From the NCBI RefSeq assembly GCF_009799805.1, contig NZ_CP047050.1:2804001-2868000 (forward strand): 64,000 nucleotides of DNA. The letters run 5' to 3'. Shown piece after piece: positions 36,566 to 44,884 of this stretch. A program made the translations under genes and the position numbers. Numbering within the stretch: position 1 is the stretch's first letter; the number at the start of each line of letters is the position of its first letter. Below the pieces are notes generated by a model. That model was not told the origin of the DNA, did no database searches, and saw nothing but the letters and a program-made list of their open reading frames with translations. This DNA is from Myroides phaeus. GTDB taxonomy: Bacteria > Bacteroidota > Bacteroidia > Flavobacteriales > Flavobacteriaceae.

Positions 36566-37646
36566 GTGTTCCACACCATTTACAATCTAATCTACGATCA
36601 ATTTGAAGATTAGAAAAATTTAAATCTTGAGTACTAAATTCTGTTCTTTTATTTATCATTGAAAAATTCTGCAAATTCGCCAATATTTTAAATGCTTCGT
36701 TTGCTGCTATCGAAGCTGATAAAGCTGATAAAGGAGGAAAACTTCCTACTTTTCTATCTTTATTTTCTAATTTTTGTATGTTATTTGTGTCAATTTCATT
36801 AATTTCTTCTAAATGCATTTTAAAACATTCCACGCAAGCTGTTTTCCCTGGAAAAACTACTTGTCCAATCAAAGACTGATGCAAATTATACCCTCCGCCA
36901 ATTATATGTTTTATATCATTTTCCATACAAAATTCACCTATTATTTGTGACGTTCTATCAACAGTAGGAAAATCCGCACAATTTATTACTAAGTCAAAAT
37001 ACTTATGATTTAGAGAATTAAGTAACTCAAAAGACAATTCTTTATTAATAATATTACATTTAATATTATCATCTAAATTCCGTATATTTTTTGTAAAAGA
37101 AATTGTTTTCTTACAATTCACATCTTGTTCTTTATAACCAAATTGTCTATGTAAATTTGAAAGAGAAACATTATCAGGGTCAATAAAAGTAAAGTTTTGA
37201 ACGCCTGACATCGCCAAACATTGCCCAACCCATGTTCCAACAGCACCTAAGCCAACAATAACCACATGACTTTTAGTGATTTTTTCAAAAGCCTTTATTA
37301 CATCAGATTGATTTAAGTAATAATCTTCTAGTAAATTAAACACCCTTTTAAATTTCGAATAGGCATATTTAGGATAATCTACATCTACATTAATTAATAC
37401 TGATCTCTCGTTTAAATAATCTAATAATAACATCAATCCTTCAACATCTTCATCACCATTACCTAAATCACTTATGAATGAACCTACCGTAAGAATTCCA
37501 TCAAATTTAAATAACAAATTAGAGATTTCTGGATTTATCTCTAATCTCAAAATCTCCCGAGTATTACTATTAAAAAATTCTGTAAAATCATCACCTATCA
37601 CTAATGCTACAGATGGTCTTAGTTTTAAAACACTATTTATTTCCAC
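36543..37646 (-). CDS. ThiF/MccB-like adenylating enzyme 2 with N-terminal RRE-like domain
   Basis: 367 residues, GTG start at 37646 within the end of the preceding gene. Residues ~1-95 are a small alpha/beta region of the size and pattern of a RiPP recognition element; then the E1-like domain with VVIVGLGAVGTWVGQCLAMSG (ATP loop 132-137), SLSNLHRQFGY (Arg finger), NCADFPTVDR (Asp that contacts the adenylate) and two zinc-site pairs, TACVEC and CKWCG. The catalytic Cys of ubiquitin-type E1s is absent, as in MccB and MoeB. In MccB and PaaA such proteins activate a carboxylate of a ribosomal peptide; the same is inferred here. Confidence 0.85.
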   Translation of the reverse strand: MEINSVLKLRPSVALVIGDDFTEFFNSNTREILRLEINPEISNLLFKFDGILTVGSFISDLGNGDEDVEGLMLLLDYLNERSVLINVDVDYPKYAYSKFKRVFNLLEDYYLNQSDVIKAFEKITKSHVVIVGLGAVGTWVGQCLAMSGVQNFTFIDPDNVSLSNLHRQFGYKEQDVNCKKTISFTKNIRNLDDNIKCNIINKELSFELLNSLNHKYFDLVINCADFPTVDRTSQIIGEFCMENDIKHIIGGGYNLHQSLIGQVVFPGKTACVECFKMHLEEINEIDTNNIQKLENKDRKVGSFPPLSALSASIAANEAFKILANLQNFSMINKRTEFSTQDLNFSNLQIDRRLDCKWCGTHGKYFNL

Positions 37647-38757
37647 AAATCAAACATTTAGGGTTTCTATTAATTTCTAAGTATTTAATTTCTAATTCTT
37701 CATTAAATAAAAGCTCCCCTCTACCATATTCCATAGAGTTATCTTTTTTAATAAAGAAATCTAATACTTTTAATACAGCATAGCTAATAGAGAATAAAGA
37801 CATAGATGCTATTCCCCCAACTTCAAAGTTATCTATATCAGTTTGCTTTTTAGTTACAATTTCACTATTATATATTGGCTTCCAATTTTTTAGAGCTCCG
37901 GTAAAATAATGAGTATAACAATCAACACAAGGAGTCTTTCCTGGAATTATAAGTTCCCCTGTACTCATTAAATGAGCATCAAATCCACCTGTTACATATA
38001 AAGGTATATCATAGCGAAAACATTCTCTTCCAATCTTTAAACTAGTAATACCTATATAGGGTTCATCCATAGTATTAATTACAAATTTAGATTCTTGAAT
38101 GAGATCAGAGATATCTGTATCATAATCTAAAATCATTTTAACCGCCTTACAATTAACACTTGAATCTATTTGATACAAATAACTTGATAGTGCATCTACT
38201 TTATCCTTACCTATATCTTTTTCATCAAAATAAAAATGTCTACTTATGGAATCCTGAGTAAGATAGTCTTTATCAACAAAGATAAAGTTTCGGACACCTG
38301 CCATTGCCAATTGGATAGCAATTCCACTACCAATAGCACCTACTCCAAAAATCAATACTACTTGCTCTTGTATGTTTTTTTGAACTTGAAAAGAACTTAA
38401 CTCACTTATTGAATCAAAATAAAGAAGCTGCCTATCGTAACGTTCTTTATCAATTTCAGAAATTAAAAACTTATTTTTAGATTTTTCATTTAATGAAAAA
38501 ATCAAACGTTCTTCTTTAAGATAAAGAATAAAACTGATTATATCTTCATCAAGTATTATATTATTCCTTTCACAGACCTCTTCTAAACTATATTTCTTAT
38601 TAAATGTAGATATTAAATCAAAAACAAGAGGGGTAACACTAATAGCTACCCTTCTCTTGGTGTTAATGAAGTAAAATTCTAAGACATCTTCTCCTATTTT
38701 ATAAACATCAACTGATGGATTTATATAATAAATATCTTTTATATTTACTTTTGTCAT
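37633..38757 (-). CDS. ThiF/MccB-like adenylating enzyme 1 with N-terminal RRE-like domain
   Basis: 374 residues, ATG at 38757, four bases after the precursor gene. Residues ~1-90 resemble a PqqD-type RiPP recognition element (strands VYKIGEDVLEFYF and RRVAISVTPLVFDLIS, then helices). The E1 domain follows: VVLIFGVGAIGSGIAIQLAMAG (138-143), DSISRHFYF (Arg 173), NTMDEP, GKTPCVDCYTHYF and CLICG as the zinc ligands. It is a paralogue of the downstream enzyme (general layout identical, sequence diverged), so the pair may act as a heterodimer or on two sites or two peptides. Adenylation of a peptide carboxylate is inferred from the family. Confidence 0.85.
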   Translation of the reverse strand: MTKVNIKDIYYINPSVDVYKIGEDVLEFYFINTKRRVAISVTPLVFDLISTFNKKYSLEEVCERNNIILDEDIISFILYLKEERLIFSLNEKSKNKFLISEIDKERYDRQLLYFDSISELSSFQVQKNIQEQVVLIFGVGAIGSGIAIQLAMAGVRNFIFVDKDYLTQDSISRHFYFDEKDIGKDKVDALSSYLYQIDSSVNCKAVKMILDYDTDISDLIQESKFVINTMDEPYIGITSLKIGRECFRYDIPLYVTGGFDAHLMSTGELIIPGKTPCVDCYTHYFTGALKNWKPIYNSEIVTKKQTDIDNFEVGGIASMSLFSISYAVLKVLDFFIKKDNSMEYGRGELLFNEELEIKYLEINRNPKCLICGNK

Positions 38758-38761
38758 AATA

Positions 38762-38953
38762 CTAATATTGTATTACACCTGCATTAATTGCTAAGAATTT
38801 TCCCCATTGCTCTACATTAGCAGGTTGAGCTTGTCTTGTACATACTCTTGTGCAACAATCACTTCTGCTTCCACTACAACCAGCACTATAAGCATTTTCT
38901 AAATTTTCTGTATCAGAAATTACTTTAAAGCTAAATTTTTTCTTTAATTCCAT
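38762..38953 (-). CDS. Candidate RiPP precursor peptide (63 aa)
   Basis: MELKKKFSFKVISDTENLENAYSAG forms a basic-then-acidic leader-like segment (residues 1-25) with an F-x-F-x-V-I and D-x-E-N-L-E pattern typical of Bacteroidota peptide leaders. Residues 26-63 are core-like, with Cys at 26, 33, 34 and 38, several Ser and Thr, and a C-terminus NAGVIQY with no Cys. It is the first gene of the transcript and is directly followed by the two E1-like enzymes. No known lanthipeptide, lasso or sactipeptide enzyme is encoded nearby. A Bacteroidota promoter lies just upstream. Confidence 0.7.
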   Translation of the reverse strand: MELKKKFSFKVISDTENLENAYSAGCSGSRSDCCTRVCTRQAQPANVEQWGKFLAINAGVIQY

Positions 38954-38980
38954 TTTTAAAATTCATTAGTTTATACAAAA

Positions 38981-39013
38981 CAAAAATAACATAGTACTTT
39001 ATAGAAGAAACAA
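38981..39013 (-). promoter_or_regulatory. Promoter of RiPP-like operon
   Basis: Minus-strand TTG (39011-39013), 22 bp, TATTTTTG (38981-38988); spacing is within the range accepted for Bacteroidota. The ATG is 28 bp further on. Confidence 0.5.
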
Positions 39014-39020
39014 AAAAATG

Positions 39021-39093
39021 GTGAAAGCCCCCTTTTTCTTAGTAAAGCAATCTATTGCTAATATCTACCTAAGAAAAAACTACTTTCTTTCAC
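39021..39093. repeat. Nested inverted repeat upstream of the RiPP promoter
   Basis: Outer arms GTGAAAG (39021) / CTTTCAC (39087), middle arms TTTTTCTTAG (ends 39042) / CTAAGAAAAA (39069), and a central hairpin AGCAA-TCTA-TTGCT (39046-39059). It sits directly upstream of the promoter at 38981-39013. Confidence 0.6.
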
Positions 39094-39200
39094 AATTTCG
39101 TCATTGCTTACCATAAATATTCATACAAAAAATTACCCCCTTGGGGATATTATACCTATCCTCATCTGTAAATATGTACCCTATTTTCATCATATTCTAT

Positions 39201-39234
39201 AAAAAAAGCGTTATAGTATGTACTATAACGCTTT
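39201..39234 (-). terminator. Terminator-like repeat, copy A
   Basis: Palindrome AAAGCGTTATAGTA / TACTATAACGCTTT with seven A on its left (minus-strand T-tract). Downstream of the 39427-39924 gene. Related copies at 40215-40248 and 44697-44729. Confidence 0.8.
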
Positions 39235-39426
39235 GGGTATTTTTATTTTTAGTATTTTATATAAGTAACATTATCGTGGTACTTAAACGTTTTTATCAAA
39301 AACAACTACTATTACAGAAGTATAATTATACAAAAAAACTAATGTTGTAAACTATACTATTGGAGCGATAACTTTTTTAAAACGTGTGTATAAAATTATC
39401 TAACGATCTTTCTATACTCGATTACT

Positions 39427-39924
39427 TTAGATATTTTTCAATTTTTTATAAGCACGAATTAATTCTTTTAGCTGACGATTTGATGTAACATCAAGATCCT
39501 TATCAGATAAAAAATGCTTAAACTTGAAATTACTTTTGTAGTTTTTCAGAATAATTTCTTGATCAATAATTAAAAGTTCATTTCTTAAGTGTTGTTTTTC
39601 AACTTCTAAGGAACTAAGTAATTCGAATTTATCACCAAAATCTCTTCTAAAAGTTGTGGTATTAAAAGGAATTGAATTTAAAATTTGCATTTGTTTTTTT
39701 GATTTTTGGTCTAAACCTCCAATGATTTTAATTGCAATTGCCTCTACTTCATTTTTTGATAATAGATCTAAATTTTTAGGCACCAACGATTTCAATTGTT
39801 GTTGTTTATTTCCTTTTTTGTAGTCCGCAGACTTAGTTACAGTTTCGGTAGAAACAAATCCACTTCCAAAACATTTTTTACAATTACTATTTAAGCCTTG
39901 ACAAGAACAAATTTCAGATCTCAT
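39427..39924 (-). CDS. Protein with DnaJ-type Cys motif, unknown (165 aa)
   Basis: The first 22 residues contain CSCQGLNSNCKKCFGSGF; CKKCFGSG matches the C-x2-C-x-G-x-G unit of DnaJ-type zinc fingers, with CSC as probable second half of a one-site zinc knuckle. The remainder is Lys/Leu-rich and helical (KHLRNELLIIDQEIILKNYKSNFKFKHFL), likely coiled coil. It does not look secreted. No family recognised; possibly an accessory to the toxin module to its right or an orphan. Separate transcript judged from flanking terminator-like repeat and long spacer. Confidence 0.6.
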   Translation of the reverse strand: MRSEICSCQGLNSNCKKCFGSGFVSTETVTKSADYKKGNKQQQLKSLVPKNLDLLSKNEVEAIAIKIIGGLDQKSKKQMQILNSIPFNTTTFRRDFGDKFELLSSLEVEKQHLRNELLIIDQEIILKNYKSNFKFKHFLSDKDLDVTSNRQLKELIRAYKKLKNI

Positions 39925-40214
39925 TTTTTTTTATTTAAAACGTATATATTTCGTTTGTAAAAGTAATACAATTCTATATCAAAATAGTTTAAAATGTTCT
40001 TGTAATTATCCTACACTGTAAAGTCAGTGTTTCATTATTTTGAAAACTCTCTTTATAAAATATGGTTCACCATTTTAGATTGTAGATTTAGATATCGAAA
40101 AATACCCTTATTGGGTATAATATCGCTACAACTGCCCTAAACTATACTCTATGAGGTATAATCTAGTAAATTTTAACTGTAAATACTGTATAGCACACTT
40201 TCATGACATTATAC
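39925..40214. other. Non-coding spacer
   Basis: AT-rich; contains short inverted words around ATACCC/GGGTAT (40104-40120) but no gene. Confidence 0.45.
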
Positions 40215-40248
40215 AAAAAAAGCGTTGTAGTGTTTACTACAACGCTTT
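40215..40248 (-). terminator. Terminator-like repeat, copy B
   Basis: AAAGCGTTGTAGT (40219-40231) / ACTACAACGCTTT (40236-40248), loop GTTT, A-run to the left. Probable end of the toxin-module transcript. Confidence 0.8.
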
Positions 40249-40678
40249 GGGTAATTTGATTTAGCAAAACAAAATATCTTAAATCAACTGACTTACAACT
40301 GGTTATATAAAAAAAGAAAGTAATATGTCTTTTCCAAAATTTCTTTCCCTTACATGGTAAAACATTTTTAATAACAAAGGTCAAAAAAGCAAATCACTTT
40401 ATCAATTCTGAGTTTTTAATCGATTTAATAAAAGGTGTGTAAAATAGGCCTTAGAGCACTCTTTTGTAATCATATTATAATTATTTGTATACTTGATAAT
40501 AAAGATTATTATCAAGTATATTAATATTAACTCTGGTGATGTATTTCTTATATAACACTATTTCACTTATATCCTCTGTATAGAATTTTGCTTTTTTATA
40601 AGCATACTGATTCATGTGATTTACAAATTACTCAAAAAACAGCACATTATCGCATTAGATAACTACTTTTAACTCTTC
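40249..40678. other. Non-coding spacer
   Basis: About 430 bp between the OmpA-like gene and the terminator-like repeat; no gene seen. A weak inverted pair TATACTTGATAATA/TATTATCAAGTATA near 40490-40520 is present. Confidence 0.45.
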
Positions 40679-41371
40679 TTAAATGATTGAAATAACAACT
40701 CTTCTATACTGTGTTATATCATCAAAGTCAAACTCTGAATTTCTCTTTTTACCATACCATATCTGTTCAATATTATTTAAAGAAATAGTTTGTGAATTAA
40801 AAAGATTAACTACACTATCAACACGTTCTTTAGAAATCTTATCGTTAACAATGTCCTCACCAAGATCACAAGTAAATCCTTCTATTAAGATTCTTGATTC
40901 TTGATTAGTATTTTTATAGATTTCTATATATTGACTAACTAATTGTTGCGACTTTTCACTCATTAACGCAGAATTAATATCAAAAGTAATTTGAATTGCA
41001 GGAATTTCAATATAATCTAAATTTCCTTCTTTTGACAATTCTACTTGCTTTTGATACAAAGCTAATAAAGACTCTTGATTATCAATAGTACCTCCAATAA
41101 TTTTTTTATCGAAACTTCTCATCGAAACTTTTGATAAATCAAATTCTACTTGTCCTTGAGTTTCAATAGTAACTTCTTGCTCTAAAACATTATTATTGTA
41201 CCCAATGATATTTTGATTGGTAGCATAATACCAACTTACTCCACCTCCAATAACTAATATAGCAACTAAACCTGTAATTATTTTTAAATTTCGTTTTTTT
41301 GAACATCCTTTACACACGTTACCTCTCATTACCTTGATACTTTGTCCGCATTTCTTACAATTGTTTTCCAT
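40679..41371 (-). CDS. Zinc-ribbon, single-TM protein with OmpA-like C-terminal domain
   Basis: 230 residues. N-terminal zinc ribbon CKKCGQSIKVMRGNVCKGC (Cys 5, 8, 20, 23), basic stretch KKRNLK, one transmembrane helix (~31-50, ITGLVAILVIGGGVSWYYA), then an extracytoplasmic region ending in an OmpA/MotB-like fold: ITFDINSALMSEKSQQLVSQY, ILIEGFTCDLGEDIVNDKISKERVDSVVNLF and RRVVISI. OmpA-like domains bind peptidoglycan. The combination resembles anchoring subunits; it follows the immunity gene after 8 bp, so it belongs to the toxin operon, maybe for presentation or for anchoring. Confidence 0.75.
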   Translation of the reverse strand: MENNCKKCGQSIKVMRGNVCKGCSKKRNLKIITGLVAILVIGGGVSWYYATNQNIIGYNNNVLEQEVTIETQGQVEFDLSKVSMRSFDKKIIGGTIDNQESLLALYQKQVELSKEGNLDYIEIPAIQITFDINSALMSEKSQQLVSQYIEIYKNTNQESRILIEGFTCDLGEDIVNDKISKERVDSVVNLFNSQTISLNNIEQIWYGKKRNSEFDFDDITQYRRVVISII

Positions 41372-41379
41372 AAAATAAA

Positions 41380-41949
41380 TTATTTAAATAATAAATTAAG
41401 TATTGACCTTTTTTTTATTCGACATTTTTTAAAATCAAGTCCTTTAAAATTATTGTCATCATATATATTTTTAAAATGCTCATTAACAAATACAACTGAA
41501 GAAATTTCAGATACTCTGAACATTAAAGATACTTCAGCTCTTGGATAAAACACAAATTCGTGTATCCACATTATACTTTTATCTGAAAAATAATCAACTC
41601 TAGATTTGGCAATATTTACTAAGTGATCATATTTTTTTAAAATATTTAAAACATAATAGCTTTTATCCTCAATCAGAATAGGCAAATATTCAATATCTTC
41701 TGAAGAAAATTCTTTCATAAAAGCATCAATAATTTTTGATTTACATATAGGAATGTAACCTAATAATAATATAAAATCCTTTTCTTTAGAATCTTCAGAT
41801 TCCTCATCTTTATACCACTTACAATTTGCTACATTCCAATTAAAGAATAATGGCTGTCCATATGAGGATAACAATTTATTTTTAATATCCACTTGATTAA
41901 AAATAACATCCAATGTATCTTCTTCTTCTTTTTTCAACAAATAAATCAT
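41380..41949 (-). CDS. Probable Imm11-type (DUF1629) immunity protein
   Basis: 189 residues, ATG one base after the toxin stop. The second half follows the Imm11 pattern: DKSYYVLNILKKYDHLVNIAKSRVDYF (the 'YY-LNV...D-ld' strand and loop), HEFVF, LMFRVSEISSVVFVNEHFKNIYDDNNFKGLDF (typical 'vSe-fk-ai---gl-GleF' ending). No signal peptide, so it would act in the cytosol. Immunity proteins of this family are encoded directly after polymorphic toxins with HNH/ENDO VII nuclease tips, which is exactly the case here. Confidence 0.65.
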   Translation of the reverse strand: MIYLLKKEEEDTLDVIFNQVDIKNKLLSSYGQPLFFNWNVANCKWYKDEESEDSKEKDFILLLGYIPICKSKIIDAFMKEFSSEDIEYLPILIEDKSYYVLNILKKYDHLVNIAKSRVDYFSDKSIMWIHEFVFYPRAEVSLMFRVSEISSVVFVNEHFKNIYDDNNFKGLDFKKCRIKKRSILNLLFK

Positions 41950-41950
41950 A

Positions 41951-44488
41951 CTACCTCGTTTTAGAAGCTATTATAGAATTAAACACTGTATTGACATAAT
42001 GTTTTTCATTGGACAACAATTGAATTTGGCCACCAATTAAATCTTTTTTCACACGATCTAACACTTCAAAACACGCTTGTGTGTTACATCCCTTTCTATC
42101 CTTCATGTTCTTTAAACGCTTATACACCTCGTCATCATAACTATTTTTATGATTTCCATGTAAACTTCCTAAAAATTTACTCTCCGTGTGCATTGGCAAG
42201 AAGACGCCATTAAGAGGATGATTAATATCAATTCCACAGCATTCGAGAATTTTTCTTGACTCTAAAGCATTAGGTTTATTTCCAGAAACCACATGATGTG
42301 CTTCTGCTCTTTTTAATTTCATATTCTTACTACTACGTGCTTCGAAATTGATTGCTTTTTTTTGTGAAGAAGTCATAGTCTGATACATATTTCTCCTTAG
42401 AATAGCCCCACTAGGCTCTTTTCCAAATTCCAAAGGAACTGTTTTTTTTTCCAAAAATCTATTATATTTGTTTATAGTTAACATCTGAACCTTTGGAGCT
42501 TTTACTCTATTTAAAAAAATTGAAGCTCTTGAGTCTTGAAGATTTTTTACAAATAATCCTGTTTGATCTCTTGTAATTTTTACTGTTTTTCCAAGAATTT
42601 TATTTTTTGTAATTACAAAACTCGCTACTCTCGATGCTTTGCTAATAGAGTTACTAAACATGATTACACTTGCTCTTTTAGTAAATTTACTTACTGCTTT
42701 AGGCGTCGCCATTAAAGCTAAATCAATTGCTACCTTTTTAGCAGTTTCTGCAATCTCTTCGTTTGACACCTCTACACCATTTTCTCTAGCCTCTAAAACA
42801 TCAACTGTCTGAGAAGCAACATTTAACGAGATATCAACTGCTATAATTGCTATATTTGCCATTTTTGCAGCTGTTTGCAATGGTGGAATAGGTATAAATG
42901 AAACAGCAATCAAAACCGTAGAAGTGTAAGAAACAGCTTTATCCCAAACAGCTTTATGCCGTTTATAAAATTCATTTGCTTTAGATGCAATGGAAAGAAC
43001 TTTATTACTATTTGTAATTCTATCTTGCTCACTAGACCAACGACCATTTTCTGTAGGTAATCCATTAACTAGATCGCCTTCATATAGATCTCCATTACTA
43101 AACAATACACTTGCTTTGTCTGGAAATGAATTTAATTTATCCCAATGACCAGTGATAGCAATTTTTTGGCCATCAATTTGCAATATTAAAGTTCCCTCTC
43201 CATTTATTCTCCCATTTACAAACTCTCCTTCATAAATACTATTATCGTTATAGTAAAACTTACCCAAACCATTCATTTGATTTTCAACAAACTCCCCTTC
43301 ATAAACATTTCCATTCTCAAACTTATAAATACCGCTTCCATGCATCTTATTTTCGATAAAATGCCCTATATAACCATCCCCATTCTTATGAGTAACGCTA
43401 CCTTTTCCATTCATCCATCCTTCATCCCAATCACCAGCATAAACAAACTCCTTAGATTTGTAAATACCATTACCATGATTTCTATTCTCTAACCAATTTC
43501 CTTCATAAGAATCTCCATTACTATATACGTAAATCCCTTCTCCATTAAATTCATCATTTTTCCACTGCCCACTATAACTATCTCCATTGCTAAAATTAAC
43601 ATGTCCTTCTCCTTCTTTTTTTCCTTCATACCACCCACCTGAATAAGCAGTTAAATCATTATACATAATAAATCCTAAACCACTCGGTTTATTATCTAAC
43701 CACTCTCCTTCATATAGGTAAATATCATTTTTATATAATCCAAAACCACTAAGTATTCCTCTCTCCCAATTACCTACAATACTATCACGTTGAGAAACCA
43801 AAGCTCCTTCTCCATCCCAAAGACTTTCTTTCCAGGAACCATAGTACTTCCCTCCATTCTTATACAGCATTTCTCCATAACCATCAGCTTTTCCATTAAC
43901 CATTTCTCCATAATAAACTCCTAAGTCATTTTCAATTCCAGAATCATTTAAAATCATTTTCCCAAATTCCCAAATTCCTCTTTGTTCAACTCCTTGTTTA
44001 TTAAACATAATACCTTTACCATGCATTTGATTATTTACCCATGCTCCTTTGTAATAAATTTTCCCGTTTTTTAACCAAGTTAGATCTCCTTCTGCCTTAC
44101 TGTTTTTAAAATGACCAATTCTTATATCACCAGTTTTCTGAATAAGTACACCGAATCCTGAAAAATAATTATCTTCAACATTTCCAATATAATCATCCCC
44201 ATTTGGTAAATTAATCACCTGTTTCTCGTCAATACTTCCATAATAAGCATTAACTTTTTCTTTACTTAATAACACCTTATTTTTATAAACCGAAAGCTCT
44301 CCCATGCCATGAACTAAATTTTCCACAGATTCTCCATCCCATGAAAAACTTAATTCATTACTATTATCAAAATACCTTACATACAAATGTTCTTCAGTCA
44401 TTTGCCAATAACCTCTTTCTTTATTTGTGCAGGATAAACAGATAGCACTTAAAAAGAAAAAAACGAAATAATTCAAATATTTACCCAC
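41951..44488 (-). CDS. MORN-repeat lipoprotein toxin with C-terminal AHH nuclease domain
   Basis: 845 residues. Lipoprotein signal with lipobox AICLSC (Cys ~20). Residues ~60-470 are some 15-17 MORN repeats (G-x-Y-x-G-x-W/F...G-x-G), ending at GEGTLILQIDG. Residues ~520-600 are a hydrophobic Ala/Ile-rich pre-toxin region (VLIAVSFIPIPPLQTAAKMANIAIIAVD). The last ~120 residues carry the AHH signature in RAEAHHVVSGN (~730), INHPLNGVFLP and SLHGNHKNSYDDEVYKRL, an HNH/ENDO VII nuclease of polymorphic toxins. Its surface lipid anchor would be the delivery base. Immunity gene follows by one base. Confidence 0.88.
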   Translation of the reverse strand: MGKYLNYFVFFFLSAICLSCTNKERGYWQMTEEHLYVRYFDNSNELSFSWDGESVENLVHGMGELSVYKNKVLLSKEKVNAYYGSIDEKQVINLPNGDDYIGNVEDNYFSGFGVLIQKTGDIRIGHFKNSKAEGDLTWLKNGKIYYKGAWVNNQMHGKGIMFNKQGVEQRGIWEFGKMILNDSGIENDLGVYYGEMVNGKADGYGEMLYKNGGKYYGSWKESLWDGEGALVSQRDSIVGNWERGILSGFGLYKNDIYLYEGEWLDNKPSGLGFIMYNDLTAYSGGWYEGKKEGEGHVNFSNGDSYSGQWKNDEFNGEGIYVYSNGDSYEGNWLENRNHGNGIYKSKEFVYAGDWDEGWMNGKGSVTHKNGDGYIGHFIENKMHGSGIYKFENGNVYEGEFVENQMNGLGKFYYNDNSIYEGEFVNGRINGEGTLILQIDGQKIAITGHWDKLNSFPDKASVLFSNGDLYEGDLVNGLPTENGRWSSEQDRITNSNKVLSIASKANEFYKRHKAVWDKAVSYTSTVLIAVSFIPIPPLQTAAKMANIAIIAVDISLNVASQTVDVLEARENGVEVSNEEIAETAKKVAIDLALMATPKAVSKFTKRASVIMFSNSISKASRVASFVITKNKILGKTVKITRDQTGLFVKNLQDSRASIFLNRVKAPKVQMLTINKYNRFLEKKTVPLEFGKEPSGAILRRNMYQTMTSSQKKAINFEARSSKNMKLKRAEAHHVVSGNKPNALESRKILECCGIDINHPLNGVFLPMHTESKFLGSLHGNHKNSYDDEVYKRLKNMKDRKGCNTQACFEVLDRVKKDLIGGQIQLLSNEKHYVNTVFNSIIASKTR

Positions 44489-44696
44489 GTTATAAAATTT
44501 AACTTTTTAAAAATAGTTCCTTCATTTAAAAAAAAAGTGAAAAATTTAGTGAATACAGCTATTTATTTAGTCAATGAAACATAAACATCTTGCTTCCTGT
44601 GTAAATCACTTCTCTACCTATATAGATCTAATTCGATTTGATTTGAAATAATTAAATTTTCATACTATTTATACCACACTTTCATCACATTTCACA
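44489..44696. other. Upstream region of the toxin operon
   Basis: AT-rich spacer that should contain the toxin operon promoter; no well-spaced promoter match or gene seen. Confidence 0.4.
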
Positions 44697-44729
44697 AAAA
44701 AAGCGTTGTAGTGTGTACTACGACGCTTT
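44697..44729 (-). terminator. Terminator-like repeat, copy C (original mnmE terminator)
   Basis: AAAGCGTTGTAGT (44700-44712) / ACTACGACGCTTT (44717-44729), with an A-run to the left. Reading the minus strand from the left attachment copy (CTGTATCGGTAAATAA-like end of mnmE), this hairpin is 23 bp past the stop codon, so before the element inserted it was the terminator of mnmE. Confidence 0.75.
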
Positions 44730-44751
44730 TTAATGTATTGATTTTTAGTGT

Positions 44752-44767
44752 TTTATTTACCGATACA
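44752..44767. repeat. Left attachment site of the integrative element (attL)
   Basis: TTTATTTACCGATACA, identical over 16 bp to 62517-62532. On the minus strand it spells the mnmE end: TGT ATC GGT AAA TAA (Cys-Ile-Gly-Lys-stop) plus one base. Confidence 0.85.
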
Positions 44768-44884
44768 ATATCTTAAATACATTGATTTACAAGGGGTTGT
44801 AAGGATTGTGTGATGCAGATGCGGTGAAAATGTGATAGGTGTTATAAAAATGTTATTTTTGTTTAAAATTTAATTTATAAAAAG

